From Eutrophocola sp965662685 (GTDB lineage Bacteria > Pseudomonadota > Gammaproteobacteria > Pseudomonadales > Pseudohongiellaceae): a stretch of DNA of 64,000 nucleotides. The DNA lies in contig CBFIIQ010000010.1 of assembly GCA_965662685.1 (NCBI GenBank), positions 1 through 64,000 of the forward strand, in the 5' to 3' direction. Positions 58,666 to 64,000 of this stretch are shown one piece after another (the first letter of the stretch is position 1; every line of letters begins with the position of its first letter). The notes under the pieces are model-generated. The model was not told the DNA's origin and did not search any database. It saw only the letters and a program-made list of their open reading frames with translations. A program made the translations under genes and the position numbers.

Positions 58666-60729
58666 TTACTCGTTCGCCAGTGCTACAACCGGATCAAGTT
58701 GTGCCGCTTTTCGGGCCGGGGCAAAACCAAAAATCAAACCCGTCGCGGTAGCACAGCAAAACGCAAGTATCATTGGCATGGCTGTAAACTTGATCGACAC
58801 TTCAAAGAAAATAAGAATATAACCAACGCTGACACCGGTGATCACACCAATGACGCCACCCACACCAGATACAACAATTGCTTCAGAAAGAAACTGGGAC
58901 ATGATGTCCATTTGCCTTGCACCAGTAGCCATACGAATACCAATTTCGCGCGTCCTTTCAGTGACCGATACCAGCATGATGTTCATGACGCCTATGCCGC
59001 CAACAAGCAGTGAAATGGCAGCTACAGAACCAAGCAATATGGTAAATGTGTCCTGGGATGCGGTAATGGTCTCAAGTAATTGTGCCGCATTAAAAATGCG
59101 GAAGTCTTCACTGCCATGACGCGCAACCATATATTGAATGAGGTTTTGCTCTGTCGCTTCAATTTCGTCTACATCATCGACATACACGGAAATACTCCGC
59201 GCATTACTTTCGCCCATCAAACGCAGTGCCCCTGTTTTAAAAGGCACAAACACCACATCATCCTGATCATTGCCGTTGGATGAGGCACCCTTGGTAGTCA
59301 TTACACCGATCACCAGAAAAGGGATATTCTTGATCAGAATATATTCGCCCAGCGGTTCTACCCCAGCGGGAAAAAGCTCGTTAGTCACGGTGGCACCGAG
59401 CACGGCTACAGGGGTATAACGGTCACTGTCTTCGCGGGTAAAAAATATTCCCCTGGCTAAAGGCCAGGCACTCAGGTCAGGCATATTCTCGGTGGTTGCC
59501 GTCACCTGGGTCGAATAATCCAGGCGCTGATATCTGACAGTATAATTACTTTGTAATTCGGGCATTGCGCCCAGAATATTCGGTAATTCCTGACCCACTG
59601 CATCGGCATCTTCAAGTGTAAGTGTTGATGGCAGACTACGCCGCTGACCTGGCACACGCGCCGGTTGTAAGGTAAGCCTGTTGGTACCAATAGAAGAAAT
59701 GCGGTCAACGATATCCTGACGCGCGCCTTCGCCGATAGCCAACATGGCTACGACAGAAGCGACACCGATAACTATTCCCAACAGGGTCAGAATGGTTCTG
59801 AAAATATTCGCTTTCAGGGAACGCATTGCCATACGAATCGACTCACCGATACCGGCCATTGGCGAGGCAACCTTTCGGCTGAGAAACAAATCCCGCAGGG
59901 TTTTATTCTGTATGGGGTCAATGACGCCTTCAGCATGTCCGGTATCATTAATTATTTCTCCATCACGAAACTCAATGACTCTGTCTGCATGAGAGGCAAC
60001 TTCATTGTCATGGGTGATGAGGATGACGGTATGTCCATCACGGGCCAGACTTTCCAGCAGAGCCATGACTTCAATACCACTCTGGGTATCCAGAGCGCCG
60101 GTAGGCTCATCCGCCAAAATAACCTTGCCACCATTCATCATGGCACGGGCTATGGATACTCGCTGCTGTTGTCCACCAGAAAGTTGGGTGGGCCGGTGAT
60201 CAAGACGATCACCCAGGCCAAGGGAAGTTAGCAAGGCTTCCCCGCGCATGCGCCTCTCATTGTGATTCAGGCCGGCATAAATTGCCGGCACCTCTACATT
60301 CTCTTCTGCAGTGGAACTATTAAGCAGGTTATAACTCTGAAAAACAAAGCCAAATGCCTCGCGGCGCAGCCAGGCCAGGCCGTCAGCATCAAAGCTTTTG
60401 ATATCACGTCCGGCAAATAAATAAGTGCCTTTGGTAGGACGGTCCAGGCAGCCAAGCAGGTTCATCAGCGTAGATTTTCCGGAACCGGACTGCCCCACGA
60501 TGGCGAGAAATTCACCCGGGTAAATTTTTAAGTCAATACCACGCAGGGCATGGACTTCGACGCCACCGTCAGTGGCAAAAATGCGATGGATTTTTTTCAG
60601 CTCAATCAGCGCTATGGCAACTTCACCACTCATATCAGGTGTATTCTTTTCGCTGACGGGGCGCGCTGATTCCTTGCTCAAATTACCAGCTGCAAAAGGG
60701 GTATCAGGATGGAGAGCGCCTGTGCTCAA
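58666..60729 (-). CDS. macB: MacB-type ABC transporter (ATPase-permease)
   Basis: 687 residues from TTG 60729, whose start overlaps the macA stop (TTGA). An ATG at 60633 would give 655 residues, close to the usual MacB length, but has no ribosome site; the start is uncertain. Walker A GQSGSGKST, the LSGGQQQRVSIARAM signature and VILADEPTGALD lie in the N-terminal ATPase. A membrane helix, a large periplasmic domain (about 330-560) and three C-terminal helices with RTREIGIRMATGARQ follow. MacB drives export of macrolides, lipoproteins or peptides through the adaptor and outer-membrane channel. Cargo is unknown. Confidence 0.9.
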   Translation of the reverse strand: MSTGALHPDTPFAAGNLSKESARPVSEKNTPDMSGEVAIALIELKKIHRIFATDGGVEVHALRGIDLKIYPGEFLAIVGQSGSGKSTLMNLLGCLDRPTKGTYLFAGRDIKSFDADGLAWLRREAFGFVFQSYNLLNSSTAEENVEVPAIYAGLNHNERRMRGEALLTSLGLGDRLDHRPTQLSGGQQQRVSIARAMMNGGKVILADEPTGALDTQSGIEVMALLESLARDGHTVILITHDNEVASHADRVIEFRDGEIINDTGHAEGVIDPIQNKTLRDLFLSRKVASPMAGIGESIRMAMRSLKANIFRTILTLLGIVIGVASVVAMLAIGEGARQDIVDRISSIGTNRLTLQPARVPGQRRSLPSTLTLEDADAVGQELPNILGAMPELQSNYTVRYQRLDYSTQVTATTENMPDLSAWPLARGIFFTREDSDRYTPVAVLGATVTNELFPAGVEPLGEYILIKNIPFLVIGVMTTKGASSNGNDQDDVVFVPFKTGALRLMGESNARSISVYVDDVDEIEATEQNLIQYMVARHGSEDFRIFNAAQLLETITASQDTFTILLGSVAAISLLVGGIGVMNIMLVSVTERTREIGIRMATGARQMDIMSQFLSEAIVVSGVGGVIGVITGVSVGYILIFFEVSIKFTAMPMILAFCCATATGLIFGFAPARKAAQLDPVVALANE

Positions 60730-62081
60730 CGGAAGCCACCCATGGCACGGAACATTTCACGGCGATCCGTCTGGCCAGCCTGTCCAGGTGCCCCCGGGAT
60801 ATTTTGCAGAATCCCGGCTACCACTTCATCACCAACTTCAAGGCCGGAAATCACTTCAGCGGATATTCTACTGGTGACACCCACCATAATTTCCCGCTCT
60901 TCAAAGCCACCGCTGCTGTTAACTACCTGAACGGTTGCCAGTCGTCTTGCCGGCGCCGCTTGGGTATTTCCCCGCCCTGCTCCCTGCCCCGGCCTGGCGG
61001 CAGGATTACCACCTCCGGCTGCGGCAAAGGCACCAGGTCGTCTTGTGCCTGCAGCAGCCCCTGTAGCTCCGGCACCTGGTTGGTCAATGAAGGTTAACGC
61101 ACCAATGGGAACTGTAGGTACATTTTCAGCAGATGAGGTAACGAAATATACTTGGGCCGTCATATCAGAAAGTAAAGAACCATCACTGTTATCAATATCA
61201 AACAGACCGGTATAGAGCACCACATTATTTTCAACTATCGGGGTAGGCAGTATCTGGCGCACAGTGGAATACCAACGCCTGTTTCCTCCACCCAGCGTCG
61301 TGAAATAGACCGGCATACCCTTCCTGATACTGCTGATATCCGCTTCCGATATTTCAGTTTCGACGGTCATGGTGCTCAAATCAGCAATTCTCAGAATGGT
61401 TGGCGCTTGCTGGTTGGCATTTATGGTGCGGCCTTCATTCATATCCAGCGATACCACTGTGCCGGCTGAAGGCGCATAGATTCTGGAGAATTCGAGCTGG
61501 GTCTCATCACTTTCCAGGCTCGCTTTACTCTGGATAATCTGTTTTTCCAGCTGGATCAGGCCAGCTTCTGCAGACGCCAGATTATTAATAGCATTGTCAT
61601 AATCCAGCTCACTGGTAGCATCGGCCTCCCGTAATCGTTCCTGACGCCGCGCATTGGCTCGAGCCAGTGCAAGGGATGCGTTACGCGCGGCAATTTGTGC
61701 TTCCAGAGCTTCAATACTGGCGCGACTGGCTTCCACTCTGGCTAACTGGATTCGGGCATCTATTTCGGCCAACAACTGGCCTTCTTCGACGACGTCGCCA
61801 ATATCTACATGCAATGTCTCGAGAATGCCATTCACCTGGGCACCGACATCAACAAAGTCAAAGGGTTGCAGACTGCCAGCAGCAGTAATGGTATTTTCAA
61901 TATTACCTGTTTGCACCGTCGCTATTAGTGGCTGATTGGTGGTTTCCTGCTGTCCTCTGGATTGCCAGTAATACCAGACGCCAGCACCACACAGCACCAG
62001 AGCAATAGCAAAAACCCAGAGCTTTTTGCCAGGACGTCCTGTCTTTACTGGAGTATCAGACTCTACTTCACTTGTATTCAT
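60726..62081 (-). CDS. macA: MacA-type periplasmic adaptor
   Basis: 451 residues. An N-terminal membrane anchor (KLWVFAIALVLCGAGVWYYW), a lipoyl domain (GQLLAEIDARIQLARVEASRA), a long alpha hairpin, a beta barrel and a C-terminal part are those of MacA/HlyD adaptors. A Gly/Ala/Arg/Pro-rich low-complexity insertion (about 340-390, GATGAAAGTRRPGAFAAAGG) is unusual. It bridges MacB and the outer-membrane factor. A candidate operator lies about 97 bases upstream. Confidence 0.92.
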   Translation of the reverse strand: MNTSEVESDTPVKTGRPGKKLWVFAIALVLCGAGVWYYWQSRGQQETTNQPLIATVQTGNIENTITAAGSLQPFDFVDVGAQVNGILETLHVDIGDVVEEGQLLAEIDARIQLARVEASRASIEALEAQIAARNASLALARANARRQERLREADATSELDYDNAINNLASAEAGLIQLEKQIIQSKASLESDETQLEFSRIYAPSAGTVVSLDMNEGRTINANQQAPTILRIADLSTMTVETEISEADISSIRKGMPVYFTTLGGGNRRWYSTVRQILPTPIVENNVVLYTGLFDIDNSDGSLLSDMTAQVYFVTSSAENVPTVPIGALTFIDQPGAGATGAAAGTRRPGAFAAAGGGNPAARPGQGAGRGNTQAAPARRLATVQVVNSSGGFEEREIMVGVTSRISAEVISGLEVGDEVVAGILQNIPGAPGQAGQTDRREMFRAMGGFR

Positions 62082-62177
62082 TCTTTTGTTCAGCCGATTT
62101 ACAGTGTTAATACATACCGTTATCGAGCTCTAAACGCTGTAACAGTATTGTTGGTTTACCTGATTTTGTTCTATTCA

Positions 62178-62200
62178 CATTGTTTTCACAAAGAACAATG
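62178..62200 (-). promoter_or_regulatory. Candidate operator upstream of macA
   Basis: CATTGTT (62178-62184) and AACAATG (62194-62200) are perfect 7-bp inverted arms with a 9-base spacer, 97 bases before the macA start. The form suits a dimeric regulator binding on one DNA face. No -10/-35 pair is clear. Confidence 0.4.
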
Positions 62201-62354
62201 CATGGTCCGACGAGTGTATCTTTAAATGACCCGGGAAATGAGAATTAATAAAGGATTTAGTGGAGCAATTTCAGCGAGTTAGGAGCACTTCACAAGAAAC
62301 TTACAAGGGTAATGTGAGACTTCAATTACCCGGACTAATGGCAATGGATCTGAC

Positions 62355-62639
62355 TCAGGTCTCGGAGGTCGACTCTTTGCTTTCCAGAGGAATAAACAGA
62401 CATACCCCCATGAACACTGCTGTCATTACCAGAACTGTCACCATGCCACCAGGGGAAAATCCTGAGGCAACAAGGGCGCGCACAGCCATGGCAAAAAAGA
62501 TGATAGAAACTACACTGGTATAAATCAGATTCATTCTCAGTTCAACGCCGCAATTCTGGCAAACATGAGGCCGTTTCATCAGCTTGGTCATAGCATCCAT
62601 GGCTTCTTGCTGACACACTGGACATTGGTTGCTGCTCAT
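62355..62639 (-). CDS. Small zinc-ribbon membrane protein
   Basis: 94 residues from ATG 62639 with GGAGG 9 bases upstream. The longer open frame (18 more codons) has no such site. C6, C9, C27 and C30 (CPVC, CQNC) form a zinc ribbon at the N-terminus, then two membrane helices (IYTSVVSIIFFAMAVRALVAS and MVTVLVMTAVFMGVCLFI). No named family recognised. Between trpD and macA on the same strand, with wide gaps either side, so an independent unit is likely. Confidence 0.75.
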   Translation of the reverse strand: MSSNQCPVCQQEAMDAMTKLMKRPHVCQNCGVELRMNLIYTSVVSIIFFAMAVRALVASGFSPGGMVTVLVMTAVFMGVCLFIPLESKESTSET

Positions 62640-62751
62640 TTCTTCTATCCTCCCGGATACATCAATAAATTTGACCACTCTCGGGTGTGGCATAATCTAG
62701 AACATAATTTAGCTATTATTACTAACTTTATGTTTTTATTATAGTATTTTT

Positions 62752-63786
62752 TTAATTATTTTGACTATTAGTGATTTTGACCAATGTAGCCAGAACCGAT
62801 TTGGCTTTTCCAGAATCAATGGCGGCCGCTGCCAGAGCAACGCCTTCACGGATATCCTGAGCTTTTCCGGCAATACGCAAAGCGGCGGCAGTGCCGAACA
62901 GGACAACATCGCGGTAGGCATCGAGTTGCCCATGGAGCAAGGCATTCAGGCGTTCAGCGTTATAAACGGCGTCGCCCCCTTTCAAATCCTCCAGGCTGGC
63001 AACAGGAAGCCCGGCCTCTTCCGGTGACAGGCTAAATTCGCTGACCATACCTTCACTCACTTCACAGATAAAGTTATTACCTGTGGTACTCAATTCATCA
63101 AGATGATCAGCACCATGGACGACCCAGGCTTTTTCACAACCAAGTCTGGCCAATACCTCTGCCATTGGCCTCACCCATTCCTGAGCAAAGACACCAATTA
63201 AGTAATTTTTAACACCGGCCGGATTACACAGGGGGCCAAGAATATTGAATATCGTGCGCACGCCCATCTCGACCCGCACCGGTCCGACATATTTGAACGA
63301 TTCATGGTGACGAGGAGCCATCATAAAACCAATGCCCGCTTCTGCAATTGACTGCTCTATGCGAGCAATATCTGCTTCCAGATTAACCCCCAGCGAGGTC
63401 AATACATCGGCGGCCCCGGACTTGGATGACAGGGCACGATTGCCATGCTTTGCCACGGGAACCCCGCAAGCGGCAGTGACAATGGCTGTTGCCGTGGAAA
63501 TATTCAGCGTGCCGGAACCATCACCACCGGTTCCGACTATATCAATGGCATCCGCAGGGGCCGTTACTGACAAAGCCTTGGACCGAATAACATCTACAGC
63601 GGCACTGATTTCATCAACATTTTCACCGCGCATCCGCAATGCCATCAGAAAACCGGCGATCTGTGCTGGCGTGGCGCGGCCGGACATAATGATCTCAAAA
63701 GCTTGCCGTGCGTCCTCGAAAGACAATACCTGGGCGTCAGCTACTTTTCCCAAATAGGGTTTGAGTTCTGTCAGTGCTTCGGTCAT
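62752..63786 (-). CDS. trpD: Anthranilate phosphoribosyltransferase
   Basis: 344 residues. IVGTGGDGSGTLNIST is the phosphoribosyl-pyrophosphate loop. KHGNRALSSKSGAADVLTSLG and VGPVRVEMGVRTIFNILGPLCNPA are the other conserved motifs. It joins anthranilate to PRPP in tryptophan synthesis. The usual trpG and trpC neighbours are absent from this side; folD lies upstream on the same strand, 41 bases away. Confidence 0.95.
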   Translation of the reverse strand: MTEALTELKPYLGKVADAQVLSFEDARQAFEIIMSGRATPAQIAGFLMALRMRGENVDEISAAVDVIRSKALSVTAPADAIDIVGTGGDGSGTLNISTATAIVTAACGVPVAKHGNRALSSKSGAADVLTSLGVNLEADIARIEQSIAEAGIGFMMAPRHHESFKYVGPVRVEMGVRTIFNILGPLCNPAGVKNYLIGVFAQEWVRPMAEVLARLGCEKAWVVHGADHLDELSTTGNNFICEVSEGMVSEFSLSPEEAGLPVASLEDLKGGDAVYNAERLNALLHGQLDAYRDVVLFGTAAALRIAGKAQDIREGVALAAAAIDSGKAKSVLATLVKITNSQNN

Positions 63787-63827
63787 TACATCCGTCCTGC
63801 CGTTTGTCTTATCAACTATGCAATCGA

Positions 63828-64000
63828 TTACTTCATGCTTATGGCGTTAAGTGTGTTCTGCATCAGGGAAGCGATAGTCATTGGGCCTACACCGCCTGGT
63901 ACCGGGGTAATGAAGCTGCATTTGTCCTTGACGCCGTCAAAGTCGACATCTCCAGTCAGGCGCCAGCCACGCTCGCGGCTGTCATCAGGCACGCGGGTAG
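63828..64000 (-). CDS. folD: FolD C-terminus, methylenetetrahydrofolate dehydrogenase/cyclohydrolase (partial)
   Basis: The last 56 codons of a gene entering from the right edge, stop TAA at 63828-63830. DVDFDGVKDKCSFITPVPGG, then VGPMTIASLMQNT, is the FolD signature (the PGGVGPMT motif), closing with NAISMK. FolD interconverts methylene- and formyl-tetrahydrofolate using NADP+. The gene is cut, so length and start cannot be judged. Confidence 0.93.
   Translation of the reverse strand, partial: TRVPDDSRERGWRLTGDVDFDGVKDKCSFITPVPGGVGPMTIASLMQNTLNAISMK

Overview
The window is a chromosomal stretch of a Gram-negative bacterium, most likely a free-living, aerobic, probably marine gammaproteobacterium. 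This rests on gene order: rpsP-rimM-trmD-rplS with ffh upstream, ffh divergent from ypjD and a CorB-type gene, a complete System I ccmABCDEFGHI operon, and dsbC followed by hom and thrC. The many exported redox enzymes and the moderate G+C content by eye also fit. The species cannot be named from the sequence alone. I see no rRNA, tRNA, CRISPR array, prophage or transposase.

Layout. Positions 1-8360 (minus strand) hold exported proteins of poorly known families: a metallo-beta-lactamase-fold protein, a c-type haem DUF1587/1592/1588/1585 protein, a Tat-exported DUF1552 protein and an ankyrin protein. After a terminator come a 2OG-Fe(II) oxygenase and a sugar-isomerase-like TIM barrel. Positions 8842-11581 (plus) hold a beta-barrel candidate, a cation/proton antiporter and a zinc-ribbon protein. 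Positions 11632-14481 (minus) hold a GH88/GH105-like hydrolase and an MFS exporter. Positions 14526-22445 (minus) hold the cytochrome c maturation operon and dcd. A small cytochrome c with a long, structured leader lies at 22834. Positions 23262-34185 hold recJ, an HtrA protease (plus strand), thrC, hom, dsbC, the rplS-trmD-rimM-rpsP block and ffh. Positions 34358-38713 (plus) hold ypjD, a CorB-like protein, a Nudix hydrolase, fdhD and an NTF2-like secreted protein. Positions 38869-46314 (plus) hold a haem-bearing beta-propeller protein with a partner cytochrome, then the NAD-dependent formate dehydrogenase operon fdsGBA. Positions 46422-49333 (minus) hold mobA, an MscS channel, a pirin and a small membrane protein. 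Positions 49611-56966 (plus) hold an M16 lipoprotein peptidase, a PQQ alcohol dehydrogenase fused to cytochrome c, a carotenoid-oxygenase-family enzyme and a NadR-like P-loop protein. Positions 57265-64000 (minus) hold a MacAB-type tripartite exporter, a small zinc-ribbon membrane protein, trpD and the 3' end of folD.

How it fits together. Five predicted c-type cytochromes or haem-bearing fusions lie in the window with the full Ccm apparatus and DsbC, which attach the haem and manage the cysteines. fdhD and mobA supply the molybdenum cofactor chemistry that the formate dehydrogenase needs. The cell appears to feed electrons from formate and alcohols into respiration.

The most unusual signals are non-coding. 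They are a family of 7-bp tandem repeats at four intergenic places, 11-bp and 13-bp phased direct repeats upstream of two plus-strand genes, and a perfect 10-bp-arm palindrome on the predicted fds promoter. On the protein side, the haem/DUF1552/ankyrin cluster, the haem-propeller pair and the long acidic tail on ribosomal protein L19 stand out.
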